Below, one piece after another: positions 8,192 through 17,998 of a stretch of DNA of 64,000 nucleotides. Position numbers and translations under genes: made by a program. Position 1 is the stretch's first letter. Each line of letters begins with the position of its first letter. The notes beneath the pieces were generated by a model that was not told where the DNA came from, did no database searches, and worked only from the letters and a program-made list of their open reading frames with translations. Source of the DNA: Stenotrophomonas maltophilia (GTDB lineage Bacteria; Pseudomonadota; Gammaproteobacteria; Xanthomonadales; Xanthomonadaceae); the NCBI RefSeq assembly GCF_002205165.1, contig NZ_NIVS01000004.1:33568-97567 (forward strand), given 5' to 3'.

Positions 8192-8830
8192 TCACGGGCC
8201 GGTGACCACCACCAGATGGCGTTCGCCGGTCAATCCAGGAACGCTCAAGGGCAGCACCTGCTCCACCGACCAGCCGGCCGGCAGCTGCGCGATCTCGTCG
8301 TGCGGGTACACGCCTTTCATCGCCAGCAGGCGGCCGCCCGGGCGCAGCAGGTGTCCACCGACCCGGATGATCCCGGCCAGGGTGTCCATCGCGCGGGCGG
8401 TCAGGTGGTCATAGGCGGCCGGTTCGGCCAGTGCCTCGGCACGCGACTCGGCCACGCGGGCATTGCCCAGGCCCAGCTGGCGCACGGCCTCGCGCATGAA
8501 GCGCGCTTTCTTGCCATTGCTTTCGACCAGGGTCACCTGCAGCTGCGGGCGTGCGATGGCCAGCGGAATGCCCGGCAGCCCGGGGCCGGTACCCAGGTCG
8601 GCCAGGGTGCCGGTCTCCAGGTACGGCTGCATCGCCAGCGAATCGAGCAGATGGCGGGTGACCATCTCCAGCGGGTCGCGGATCGCGGTCAGGTTGTAGG
8701 TGCGGTTCCAGCGGTCGAGCAGGGTCAGGTAGGTCAGCAGCGGCGGTGCCAGCGCGGCATCCAGCTGCATGGCGGCCAGGCCGCGCTCAAGCGCGTCGGC
8801 CACGCCAGCGGGGAGGGTGTGTTCTGTCAT
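8192..8830 (-). CDS. rsmG: 16S rRNA (guanine-527-N7)-methyltransferase RsmG
   Basis: 212 residues from the ATG at 8830 ([18 protein letters not shown]). The family core is [17 protein letters not shown] followed by HLLDSLA. The SAM-binding motif [20 protein letters not shown] is next (about residues 70-89), and then [16 protein letters not shown]. Loss of this enzyme is known to give low-level streptomycin resistance. An ORF start at 8893 is open but would translate a GTAG palindrome, so the start is placed at 8830. The order rsmG-parA-parB is conserved in many gammaproteobacteria; mnmG is not next to it here. Confidence 0.95.
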   Translation of the reverse strand: MTEHTLPAGVADALERGLAAMQLDAALAPPLLTYLTLLDRWNRTYNLTAIRDPLEMVTRHLLDSLAMQPYLETGTLADLGTGPGLPGIPLAIARPQLQVTLVESNGKKARFMREAVRQLGLGNARVAESRAEALAEPAAYDHLTARAMDTLAGIIRVGGHLLRPGGRLLAMKGVYPHDEIAQLPAGWSVEQVLPLSVPGLTGERHLVVVTGP

Positions 8831-8850
8831 GGCACCATTATCGCAGGTCG

Positions 8851-8872
8851 GTAGCGCCGACCGTGGGTCGGC
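8851..8872 (+). repeat. SMAG-type REP palindrome (monomer)
   Basis: The GTAG head at 8851-8854 is followed by a 7-bp stem GCCGACC / GGTCGGC with loop GTG. It lies in the 84-bp gap between rsmG and the phosphopantetheinyl transferase gene. Confidence 0.75.
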
Positions 8873-8914
8873 TGCCGCTGCTCGCATACCCAATCGTTGG
8901 CCACGCCCTAGATC

Positions 8915-9514
8915 TCACATCGCATGCCAGGCCAGCGCCGCCCGGAAATCATCGGCGGCCTGCCACTCATGCAGGTGCCAGCGCTCGGCCGGCCCCAGTT
9001 CCGGGTCGCACCAGGCCAGGTGCAGGCCGCCATCGGTGCCCGGCGCGAGCTGCAGCCGGTGCAGGCCGAAGGAGATGCCCTGCCCCTGCGCCTTGAGCAG
9101 CGCCTCCTTGGCGCACCACACCCGGAAGAACCAGTGGTTGCGGGCGTCTTCGTCCAGTGATTCCAGCCAGGCGATCTCGGCGGGGTGGAAGAAGCGCTGC
9201 ACGATCTCCAGCATCCGTGGGCGCGGGCGCAGGGGTTCCAGGTCCACGCCCAGCCGCACCCGTTCGCCCATCGCGACCAGCAACAGGCCGTGGCTGTGAC
9301 TCCAGCCGGTGCCGACATGGGCCAACGGGCCGTGCAGCGCCGGGCGGCCGCGCGGGTCGCGCTGCAGCGGCAGGTCCTGCGGCGTCCCGCCCAGCTGCTC
9401 GGCCAGCAGCACCCGGGCCTGGGGCTCGCCCCGGGTGCCCGGCACATGCGGCAGGCGCCAGACCGTGACCGGGCCGAAACGCCAGGGGCCGTCCAGGGTG
9501 GCCGGCAGGCTCAT
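8915..9514 (-). CDS. 4'-phosphopantetheinyl transferase (Sfp/AcpT type)
   Basis: 199 residues from the ATG at 9514 (MSLPATLDGPWRFGPVTVWR). The superfamily motifs are present: VRLGVDLEPLRPRPRM (GVD, Mg-binding Asp and Glu) and FFRVWCAKEALLKAQGQGI (WxxKEA, about residues 120-135). The upstream part has the paired substrate-recognition segment RGRPALHGPLAHVGTGWSHS. It would move phosphopantetheine from CoA to a carrier-protein Ser. Sfp-like size suggests a secondary-metabolite or lipid carrier target, but no polyketide or peptide synthetase is nearby. The frame stays open far upstream, but those codons overlap the divergent gene at 9605, so the 9514 start is preferred. Confidence 0.88.
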   Translation of the reverse strand: MSLPATLDGPWRFGPVTVWRLPHVPGTRGEPQARVLLAEQLGGTPQDLPLQRDPRGRPALHGPLAHVGTGWSHSHGLLLVAMGERVRLGVDLEPLRPRPRMLEIVQRFFHPAEIAWLESLDEDARNHWFFRVWCAKEALLKAQGQGISFGLHRLQLAPGTDGGLHLAWCDPELGPAERWHLHEWQAADDFRAALAWHAM

Positions 9515-9604
9515 GCCACGGCCCCGCCATCGCGACTGCACGACGACTTCACGGGGTGTGCCGTCAACTGCACAGGTCGCAACCGCACAGAGGGAGTCAA
9601 CGCT

Positions 9605-9856
9605 ATGGGCATCATCATCTGGTTGATCGTCGGCGGCATCGTGGGCTGGCTTGCCAGCATCATCATGAAGCGGGACGCGCAGCAAGGCATCATCCTCAAC
9701 ATCGTGGTCGGCATCGTCGGCGCATTGCTGGCCGGTTGGCTGTTCGGCGGTGGCATCAATGAAGCGATCACCATCCGCACGTTCCTGTTCTCGTTGATCG
9801 GCGCAGTCATCCTGCTCGCGATCGTGAATCTGTTTACGCGTCGAAGCGTCCGCTAA
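9605..9856 (+). CDS. GlsB/YeaQ/YmgE-family stress-response membrane protein
   Basis: 83 residues with three predicted membrane helices and the family's Gly-rich pattern: MGIIIWLIVGGIVGWLASII, then an MKRDAQQG loop, IILNIVVGIVGALLAGWLFGG and a final SLIGAVILLAIVNLF. An AGGGAG ribosome site lies about 10 bases before the ATG. Members are small inner-membrane proteins linked to general stress or envelope homeostasis; the mechanism is not known. It is divergent from the phosphopantetheinyl transferase gene and convergent with xthA, separated from the latter by a strong terminator. Confidence 0.9.
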   Translation: MGIIIWLIVGGIVGWLASIIMKRDAQQGIILNIVVGIVGALLAGWLFGGGINEAITIRTFLFSLIGAVILLAIVNLFTRRSVR

Positions 9857-9882
9857 CGCGCGCACGCATCCCGTTTGATCGA

Positions 9883-9907
9883 CAAGGCCCGGCACTGCCG
9901 GGCCTTG
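9883..9907. terminator. bidirectional terminator between glsB-like gene and xthA
   Basis: A perfect 11-bp stem CAAGGCCCGGC / GCCGGGCCTTG with loop ACT is followed on the plus strand by TTGTTT. It lies between two convergent genes. Confidence 0.85.
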
Positions 9908-9919
9908 TTGTTTCCGCGG

Positions 9920-10687
9920 TCAGCCCAGCTGCACCCAGGCCGGGGCATGGTCGCTGGGGCGCTCCCAGGTGCGCGGCTCGCGATCGATGCCCGAGGCCAG
10001 CGCACGCGCCTTGAGCGCATCGGAGACCAGGGTCAGGTCGATGCGCAGGCCCAGGTTGCGGCGGAACCCGGCAGCCCGGTAATCCCACCAGCTGAACACA
10101 CCTTCTTCCTCGCTGTGCAGGCGGAAAGCATCGTGCAGGCCCAGCTGCAGCAACTTGTTCAGGGCGCCGCGCTCGGCAGTGGAGGTCAGGATGTGGTTCT
10201 CGTTCCAGACCAACGGGTCGTGCACGTCGCGCGCATCGGGGGCGATGTTGAAGTCGCCCATCACCACCAGCTCCGGGTACCTGGCCAGCTCGGCCTCGAC
10301 CCAGGCATGCACGGCCTCGAGCCAGCGCAGCTTGTAGGCGTACTTGTCGGTGCCCACGTCCTGGCCGTTGACCACGTACAGGTTGATGATGCGCACGCCG
10401 TTGACGGTGCCGGCGATGGCGCGCTTCTGCTCATCCTCGAAACCGGGGATGCCGATCTGCACGTCCTGCGCCGGTTCGCGCGAGAGCAGCGCGACGCCGT
10501 TGTAGGTCTTCTGCCCGGCAAACACGCTGCGGTAGCCCAGCCCGGCCAGCACCGCATCGGGGAACTTGTGGTCCTCCATCTTGGTTTCCTGGATGCCGAC
10601 CACGTCCGGCGCGAACGCGGTGAGCCATTGTTCCAGGTGCGGCAGGCGCACGTTGAGCGAGTTGACGTTCCAGGAGGCGATTTTCAT
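9920..10687 (-). CDS. xthA: exodeoxyribonuclease III (AP endonuclease)
   Basis: 255 residues, the usual length. Signature segments in order: MKIASWNVNSLNVRLPHL, VVGIQETKMED (catalytic Glu of QETK), ELVVMGDFNIAPDARDVHDP (GDFNIAP) and the C-terminal RPSDHAPAWVQL (catalytic Asp/His). It cuts DNA 5' of abasic sites and trims 3' ends in base-excision repair. It is monocistronic between a terminator and the aldehyde dehydrogenase gene, which ends 41 bp upstream on the same strand. Confidence 0.95.
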   Translation of the reverse strand: MKIASWNVNSLNVRLPHLEQWLTAFAPDVVGIQETKMEDHKFPDAVLAGLGYRSVFAGQKTYNGVALLSREPAQDVQIGIPGFEDEQKRAIAGTVNGVRIINLYVVNGQDVGTDKYAYKLRWLEAVHAWVEAELARYPELVVMGDFNIAPDARDVHDPLVWNENHILTSTAERGALNKLLQLGLHDAFRLHSEEEGVFSWWDYRAAGFRRNLGLRIDLTLVSDALKARALASGIDREPRTWERPSDHAPAWVQLG

Positions 10688-10728
10688 GCGGTCATTCTAC
10701 CTGCGGGGCGCGCGTCCGTTGGCAGCCG

Positions 10729-12144
10729 CTAACGCACCATCGCCTTCAACATCCCGGCGATCTTCGAATACGGCGGTTTGAGCAGATCGCTGCCGGCCCA
10801 GCGCGACTGCCACAGGATCGGCAGCTGCTTGCTCATCGCATCGAAGCCGGCGCGCGCGTGATAGGCGCCCATGCCACTCGGGCCGACGCCGCCGAACGGC
10901 AGGCCATTGACCGCGAAATGCAGCAGGGTGTCGTTGACGGTGACGCCGCCGGCCACGACCTGCGCCAGCACCTGTTCCACCTGCACACGTTCGTGGCTGA
11001 AGACGTACAGCGCCAGTGGCCGGTCGCGTGACTGCACGGCCGCGATGGCGGCATCCAGGTCCGGATAGGCGCAGACCGGCAGGATCGGGCCGAAGATCTC
11101 CTCGCGCATCAAGGCCAGATCCGGCGGCGGATCCAGCACGATGGTGGGCACGATCAGCCGCTCGCGCTGGGCACGTTCGGGATCGACCGTGGCCAGTTCG
11201 ATCACCGGCACGCCCCGCGCGCGGGCTTCCTCGAGATAGCCACGCAGCCGCTGGTACTGGCCGTCGTGGATGATCCGGGTGTAATCGGCGGCGTCGCTGA
11301 AATCGCCGTAGCGCGCCTGCACCTGTGTCTGCAGCTGCTGCACCAGCTCGCGCTGGCGATGGCCGTCGATCAGCACGTAGTCCGGGGCGATGCAGGTCTG
11401 CCCGGCATTGAAGAATTTGCCGGTGGCCAGGCGCGCGGCGGCCTTCTCCAGCGGGTAATCGCTGCAGACGATGGCCGGGGATTTGCCGCCGAGTTCCAGC
11501 GTCAGCGGGGTCAGGTGTTCGGCGGCCGCGGCCATGACCTTGCGGCCGATGGCGGTGGAGCCGGTGAACACCAGGTGGTCCAGCGGCGCGCCGGCCAGGG
11601 CGCTGGCCAGGTCCCCATCGCCCTGCACGACGGCCACACGGTCCGGAGGGAACACCTCCGCCAGCAGCGACTGCAGGAAGGCGCTGGTGCGCGGCGTGTG
11701 CTCGGACGGCTTGAGGATGACGTGGTTGCCGGCGGCGATCGCGGTCGCCAGTGGAATCAGGGCCAGGTTGACCGGGTAGTTCCAAGGGGAGATCACCCCG
11801 ACCACGCCCAGGGGAACCGGCCGGGTCTGCGCGTGCGCCGGCCAGAACCGCCAGCCGACGCCGACCCGGCGCGGGCGCATCCAGCCGCGCAGGTGGCTGC
11901 ACAGGTGATCGATGTCGCCCAGTACGGTCATGCCGTCGGCGATCAGTGATTCGTGGGTGGAGCGGTGGCCGAAATCGGCCGAGGTCGCCGCGGCCATCTC
12001 CGGCAGGCGGGCCTTGAGGGCCGCGCGCAGGCGTTGCAGGTCGTCGCGACGCTGTTGCAGCGTGGGGCGGTTGGCCTGCCACGCGGCGCGCAGGCGCTGC
12101 AGGATCGCGGGAAGCGCGGCGGGATCGGTGTGGGCGTCACTCAT
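10729..12144 (-). CDS. coniferyl-aldehyde-dehydrogenase-like NAD(P)-dependent aldehyde dehydrogenase
   Basis: 471 residues from the ATG at 12144 (MSDAHTDPAALPAILQRLRA). Class-3-type ALDH landmarks are present: ISPWNYPVNLAL, ILKPSEHTPRTSAFLQSL, FTGSTAIGRKVM, the general-base LELGGKSPAIV, and the nucleophile region FNAGQTCIAPDYVLI (Cys near residue 245). It lacks the long N-terminal arm of class 1/2 enzymes and ends with a hydrophobic basic tail (KPPYSKIAGMLKAMVR), as in CalB and fatty-aldehyde dehydrogenases. Substrate could be an aromatic or medium-chain aldehyde. An upstream open extension to 12285 runs through repeat DNA and is not coding. Confidence 0.88.
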   Translation of the reverse strand: MSDAHTDPAALPAILQRLRAAWQANRPTLQQRRDDLQRLRAALKARLPEMAAATSADFGHRSTHESLIADGMTVLGDIDHLCSHLRGWMRPRRVGVGWRFWPAHAQTRPVPLGVVGVISPWNYPVNLALIPLATAIAAGNHVILKPSEHTPRTSAFLQSLLAEVFPPDRVAVVQGDGDLASALAGAPLDHLVFTGSTAIGRKVMAAAAEHLTPLTLELGGKSPAIVCSDYPLEKAAARLATGKFFNAGQTCIAPDYVLIDGHRQRELVQQLQTQVQARYGDFSDAADYTRIIHDGQYQRLRGYLEEARARGVPVIELATVDPERAQRERLIVPTIVLDPPPDLALMREEIFGPILPVCAYPDLDAAIAAVQSRDRPLALYVFSHERVQVEQVLAQVVAGGVTVNDTLLHFAVNGLPFGGVGPSGMGAYHARAGFDAMSKQLPILWQSRWAGSDLLKPPYSKIAGMLKAMVR

Positions 12145-12178
12145 GGGCCGACTATAGCGGCAGGGAGGGTGAGGACGG

Positions 12179-12255
12179 GTAGTGCCGGCCGGTGGCGGCA
12201 ACCTCGCACGCTTCTCCGTAGGTTCATCGGCAAGCCGGCCAACGGCCGGCTCTAC
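12179..12255. repeat. inverted pair of SMAG-type REP palindromes
   Basis: The left element has GTAG at 12179-12182 and an imperfect stem TGCCGGCC / GGCGGCA. The right element is on the opposite strand with CTAC at 12252-12255 and a perfect 8-bp stem AGCCGGCC / GGCCGGCT with loop AAC. The heads point outward, giving a dimer upstream of the aldehyde dehydrogenase gene. Confidence 0.75.
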
Positions 12256-12266
12256 ATCGGACACAA

Positions 12267-12296
12267 AAGGGGCCGCGATCTGCATCGCGACCCCTT
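12267..12296 (-). terminator. terminator of the MHS transporter gene
   Basis: On the minus strand AAGGGG and TCGCGAT-type arms pair with ATCGCGGCCCCTT around a 4-base loop with one mismatch, then run into TTTTGTG. It lies 22 bp past the transporter stop codon. Confidence 0.7.
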
Positions 12297-12318
12297 CGTC
12301 CTGCCGTGCGGTTCACCG

Positions 12319-13974
12319 TTACTTGGTGATGTCCACATCCTTGGTTTCATGCAGGAACAGGCCACCGACCACGACCGTCATCAACGCGATGATGATCGGG
12401 TACCACAGGCCGTAGTAGAGGTTGCCGGTACCGGCCACCAGCGCGAAGGAGATCGCCGGCAGGAAGCCACCGAACCAGCCGTTGCCGATGTGGTACGGCA
12501 GCGACATCGAGGTGTAGCGGATGCGGGTCGGGAACAGCTCGACCAGGTAGGCGGCAATCGGGCCGTAGACCATGGTCACGTACAGCACCAGCAGCCACAG
12601 CATGAAGATCGTGCCGGGGATGTTGATGCGTGCGCCGTCTGCCTTGGCCGGGTAGCCGGCGGCGGTCAGTGCGCCCTTCAGCTCGCCACCGAAGGCATCG
12701 CCCTTGGTCTTGAGCTCATCCTTGGTCAGGCCGGCGGCCTCGTAGGAGGTCACCGCGGTATTGCCCACGTTGACCGTGGCCAGCGTACCGGCCGGGGCCG
12801 GCTTCACGTCATAGGGCACACCGGCCTTGGTCAGGGCCGCGGTGGCCACGTCGCAGGAGCTGGTGAACTTGCGCAGGCCGACCGGATCGAACTGGAACGA
12901 GCAGGTGTTCGGGTCGGCATTGACCAGCGCCGGCGAGTTGGTGCGGGCTTCTTCGATGGCCGGGTTGGCGAAGTGGGTCAGGCCCTTGAAGATCGGGATG
13001 TAGGTGATGGCGGCCAGCAGACAGCCGGCGAGGATGATCTTCTTGCGGCCGATACGGTCCGACAGCCAGCCGAAGAAGATGAAGAACGGCACGCCCAGCG
13101 CCAGTGCCGCGGCGATCAGCAGGTAGGAGGTGGTGGCATCGACCTTGAGCATGCTGCTCAGGAAGAACAGCGCATAGAACTGGCCGCCGTACCACACCAC
13201 GGCCTGACCGGCTGCGGCACCGAGCAGGACCAGCAGCATCAGCTTGAGGTTGCCGTCCTTGAGGCTGTCACGGAACGGGGTCTTGGAGCCCTTGCCTTCG
13301 GCCTTCATCTGCTGGAACAGCGGGGACTCGCTCAGCTGCAGGCGGATCCACACCGAGATGCCCAGCAGCACGATCGAGACCAGGAACGGAATGCGCCAGC
13401 CCCAGGCTTCGAAGGCTTCATTGCCCAGGAAGTAGCGGCAGGCCAGGATGATCAGCAGCGACATGAACAGGCCCAGCGTCGCGGTGCACTGGATGAAGCT
13501 GGTGTACAGGCCACGCTTGTCGGCCGGCGCATGCTCGGCGACGTAGGTCGCGGCACCACCGTATTCGCCACCCATCGCCAGGCCCTGGGCCAGACGCAGG
13601 ATGATCAGGATCACCGGGGCGGCGAAACCGATCGAGGCGTAGTTGGGCAGCACGCCGACCAGGAAGGTCGAGATGCCCATGATCAAGATCGTGACCAGGA
13701 AGGTGTACTTGCGGCCGATGCGGTCGCCGAGGCTGCCGAAGAACGCCGCGCCGAACGGACGCACGAAGAAGCCGGCCGCGAACGCCAGCAGGGCGAAGAT
13801 CATGCCCGTGGTTTCATTGACGCCGCTGAAGAACTGCTTGGCGATGATCGCGGCGAGCGAGCCGTACAGGAAGAAGTCGTACCACTCGAAGACGGTCCCC
13901 AGGCTGGACGCGAAGATGACCTTCTTGTGTCCCTGGGTAAGTTGGGCTTTCGCCGGTGCAGGTGTTGTTGACAT
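12319..13974 (-). CDS. MFS transporter, metabolite:H+ symporter (MHS) family, with large periplasmic insert
   Basis: 551 residues from the ATG at 13974 (MSTTPAPAKAQLTQGHKKVI). The MHS pattern is clear: SSLGTVFEWYDFFLYGSLAAI in helix 1, FGSLGDRIGRKYTF (loop 2-3 signature), RLAQGLAMGGEYGGAATYVAEHAP in helix 4, and GWLSDRIGRKKIIL in loop 8-9. Between about residues 335 and 450 there is a non-membrane stretch of about 115 residues with two Cys (NTCSFQFDP and TSSCDVATAA), followed by the last helices. MHS carriers import organic acids or osmolytes with protons. The porin gene upstream and acs beyond it suggest a carboxylate such as acetate or propionate. A start at 14028 is open but lacks support. 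Confidence 0.88.
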   Translation of the reverse strand: MSTTPAPAKAQLTQGHKKVIFASSLGTVFEWYDFFLYGSLAAIIAKQFFSGVNETTGMIFALLAFAAGFFVRPFGAAFFGSLGDRIGRKYTFLVTILIMGISTFLVGVLPNYASIGFAAPVILIILRLAQGLAMGGEYGGAATYVAEHAPADKRGLYTSFIQCTATLGLFMSLLIILACRYFLGNEAFEAWGWRIPFLVSIVLLGISVWIRLQLSESPLFQQMKAEGKGSKTPFRDSLKDGNLKLMLLVLLGAAAGQAVVWYGGQFYALFFLSSMLKVDATTSYLLIAAALALGVPFFIFFGWLSDRIGRKKIILAGCLLAAITYIPIFKGLTHFANPAIEEARTNSPALVNADPNTCSFQFDPVGLRKFTSSCDVATAALTKAGVPYDVKPAPAGTLATVNVGNTAVTSYEAAGLTKDELKTKGDAFGGELKGALTAAGYPAKADGARINIPGTIFMLWLLVLYVTMVYGPIAAYLVELFPTRIRYTSMSLPYHIGNGWFGGFLPAISFALVAGTGNLYYGLWYPIIIALMTVVVGGLFLHETKDVDITK

Positions 13975-14040
13975 GGGACGCTTCCCCTCCGAAGCAATCG
14001 TGGTGGTGTGCCGGCTGTACGCCGGCACGCGTTTTCTGTT

Positions 14041-15468
14041 TTAGAAGCTGTATTTCGTCGTGAACTGCAGGCGGCTGATATCGCCCTTGCGGCCATCCTC
14101 GATCTCGCGCACGCCGTACATCAGCTCGGCGCCGACATCGACCTTGGGCATCGGGGTGTAGAACACGTTGCCGCGGATGCTCTGCACGCTCTTGGTGACC
14201 AGCGGGCCCAGGCTGCCGTCGTTGTCGTAATCACTGCGCGCGTAGATCAGGTTGGTGCGCAGCTTCGGGGTGAAGGCGTGGCGCCAGCCCACATAGCCTG
14301 CCAATACGCCGGTCGGGTTGAGTTCGTCACGGGCGATGTCATACGCGGTATCGGCGGTGACGCCCAGGCCGATGTAACGCGCGATGCCTTCACCACCAGT
14401 GACCTGGTAATGCAGCGTATCGGTCGGGCCCATCACCCACTTGCCGCCGAGGGTAAGGCCGCCGGCGATCTTGTCCGCATCGGCACCGGTGGTCTGGTTG
14501 TCGACCTTCAGCTGGCGCACCACGCCACCCACGCCGAAGGTGCCCCAGTCGCCCTTCCAGCCATAGCGCAGGGTCAGGTCCGGCAGCGCGCCACGGTCGG
14601 AATTGCTGGCCACGTTGGTCCACGCGCCGGTGACCGGGTTGCGGGTGCCGGTGAGCAGCGTGGTTTCCGGATTTTCCAGCGCGACGCTGAAGCCGCCCTG
14701 GGTGTAGCGGATCTGGGCCTGGCGCACGAAGATCACGCCATCGGTCGGGCCAACGAAGTCGGCCGCTTCCGGCAGCGATGCCGCGTCCATGAAGTTCGAC
14801 CAGGTCTGGCCGGCCATCCAGTTGTTCCAGTACATGTAGGCGTGACGCAGGGTCGCACCGTAGGTATTGGTCGCGGTCTGGTTGCCCAGCGAGTTGCCGA
14901 AGAAGTCCATCTCGAAGAACGCACCGGACTTGTTGCCGGCCTCGCTGACATTGTCGATGCCGAGATTGAAGCGCGAGAACTTGGCGTGGGCGTTGTAGTC
15001 CACGTCCGAGCGCTTGCCGCTGCCGCCGGCACCTGCCACCGGGGTCTGGCCCGGCAGGTACAGCGCGCGGCCGGTGGCATCGTCGGCCAACTGGCCGTCG
15101 CCGGTCTGGGTGGCCAGGAAATCGGCCTTGATGAAGCCGCCGATCTTGACCGTGGTGCCCGGTGCGGCGCCCGGGGTGATGGTGGTGACCTGGATCGGCT
15201 GCTTGCCGGCCGGCACCGTGGCTGCCACCGGTTGCTGCGCCTGGACCGTGCGCACGGCGGTGACATCGGTCTGGGCCTGGCTGATCTGGGCCTGCTGTTG
15301 CTGCTGGTTGTTCAGCAGCAGCTGGACCTGGCGCTCGAGCTCGACAACGCGGGCTTCCAGCGCTCTTTCTTTTGCGGTTTCAGCGAACGCCATGCCTGGC
15401 GCGATCAGTGCGACGAACATGGCGGCGGCCAACGGCCGGCGTGTCGTCCTCAGCAAACGGTGGCTCAT
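14041..15468 (-). CDS. DcaP-like trimeric outer-membrane porin
   Basis: 475 residues from the ATG at 15468, preceded by the strong site GGGAGAGAGGGCAAC. The signal peptide ends at GMAFAETA. A coiled coil with a Gln-rich run follows (RALEARVVELERQVQLLLNN plus polyQ). The beta-barrel begins at TVKIGGFIKADFLA and ends in a Phe-terminated strand (FTTKYSF), the usual BAM-recognised C-terminus. This coiled-coil-plus-barrel layout matches DcaP porins, which take up dicarboxylates and related small anions. The MHS transporter gene follows 66 bp downstream on the same strand, so the two probably form an outer and inner membrane import pair. Confidence 0.83.
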   Translation of the reverse strand: MSHRLLRTTRRPLAAAMFVALIAPGMAFAETAKERALEARVVELERQVQLLLNNQQQQQAQISQAQTDVTAVRTVQAQQPVAATVPAGKQPIQVTTITPGAAPGTTVKIGGFIKADFLATQTGDGQLADDATGRALYLPGQTPVAGAGGSGKRSDVDYNAHAKFSRFNLGIDNVSEAGNKSGAFFEMDFFGNSLGNQTATNTYGATLRHAYMYWNNWMAGQTWSNFMDAASLPEAADFVGPTDGVIFVRQAQIRYTQGGFSVALENPETTLLTGTRNPVTGAWTNVASNSDRGALPDLTLRYGWKGDWGTFGVGGVVRQLKVDNQTTGADADKIAGGLTLGGKWVMGPTDTLHYQVTGGEGIARYIGLGVTADTAYDIARDELNPTGVLAGYVGWRHAFTPKLRTNLIYARSDYDNDGSLGPLVTKSVQSIRGNVFYTPMPKVDVGAELMYGVREIEDGRKGDISRLQFTTKYSF

Positions 15469-15635
15469 GTTGCCCTCTCTCCCGGGTGGCAAGGTGATGC
15501 CGCGCATGGGGCACGGTCGAGCCGAGGGTGCGGCGCGTTGACGCACCGAAGCTATTGGCCATTAGTCGTACTCGCCCCTGCGGGTGAGTACGACCCGGGC
15601 GCCGCCAGGCGACCGGCAGGTGCCGCAGGCACCGT

Positions 15636-15692
15636 GTAGGTACCGACCGTTGGTCGGTACGCAGTGCCTCACGACCAACGGTCGCGCGCTAC
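15636..15692. repeat. inverted pair of SMAG-type REP palindromes
   Basis: The left element has GTAG at 15636-15639 and a perfect 9-bp stem GTACCGACC / GGTCGGTAC with loop GTT. The right element is inverted, with CTAC at 15689-15692 and a stem around CGACC-AAC-GGTCG. The pair occupies the 406-bp gap between the divergent porin and acs genes, on the porin side of the acs promoter region. Confidence 0.75.
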
Positions 15693-15699
15693 CGCGGCG

Positions 15700-15874
15700 A
15701 ACGGTCGTGAGCTGCCGGGGTTGGCTGCCATGTCATATCGGTGTGGACAGCGTTCGACCATGGTCTAACCACCCCGATACCGCGCAGACGGGTGGATGCG
15801 GCAAACTGAGGGGGAGAGGTCGTCACTTATGTTGCGACCGCACAACCCCAAGTCAACGTGCAAGTGAGGGTGCC
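15700..15874 (+). promoter_or_regulatory. acs upstream region with a GACCATGGTC palindrome
   Basis: This 175-bp non-coding stretch must hold the acs promoter. A perfect 10-bp palindrome GACCATGGTC lies at 15757-15766, about 110 bp before the start, followed by TAACCACCCCGATACC. A GAGGG ribosome site precedes the ATG. Regulation by the nearby CrbR-like protein is inferred from homologous systems; I cannot assign the operator. Confidence 0.35.
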
Positions 15875-17818
<1,944 letters not shown>

Positions 17819-17849
17819 AGGGTCGCCCCATCGCATTCGCGCTGTCGCT

Positions 17850-17875
17850 CCCACGGTCCGCAAGCGGACCGTGGG
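17850..17875 (+). terminator. terminator after acs
   Basis: A 12-bp perfect stem CCCACGGTCCGC / GCGGACCGTGGG with an AA at the tip is followed by CCCCTTTCTC. It lies 32 bp after the acs stop. The T-run is short. Confidence 0.6.
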
Positions 17876-17998
17876 CCCCTTTCTCACCATCACCCACACC
17901 CCCGCCGCTGCGCGGCCGCCCCCTGACTCAGGGGGCTGTCGTCTCGATACACTCGTTCCGTTTCAGCGTGTTACCCCTTTCGCAACATGGCCCCCACC

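Noticed and set aside
8831..8893. N-terminal extension of RsmG
   Set aside because: The extra codons translate a GTAG palindrome; the family start is at 8830.
12145..12285. N-terminal extension of the aldehyde dehydrogenase
   Set aside because: It covers an inverted REP pair and adds a low-quality, Pro/Arg-rich stretch.
14006..14030. Hairpin between porin and MHS carrier genes as a terminator
   Set aside because: The T-rich side is on the plus strand where no gene reads in; it lacks the GTAG head of the REP family. Left unannotated.
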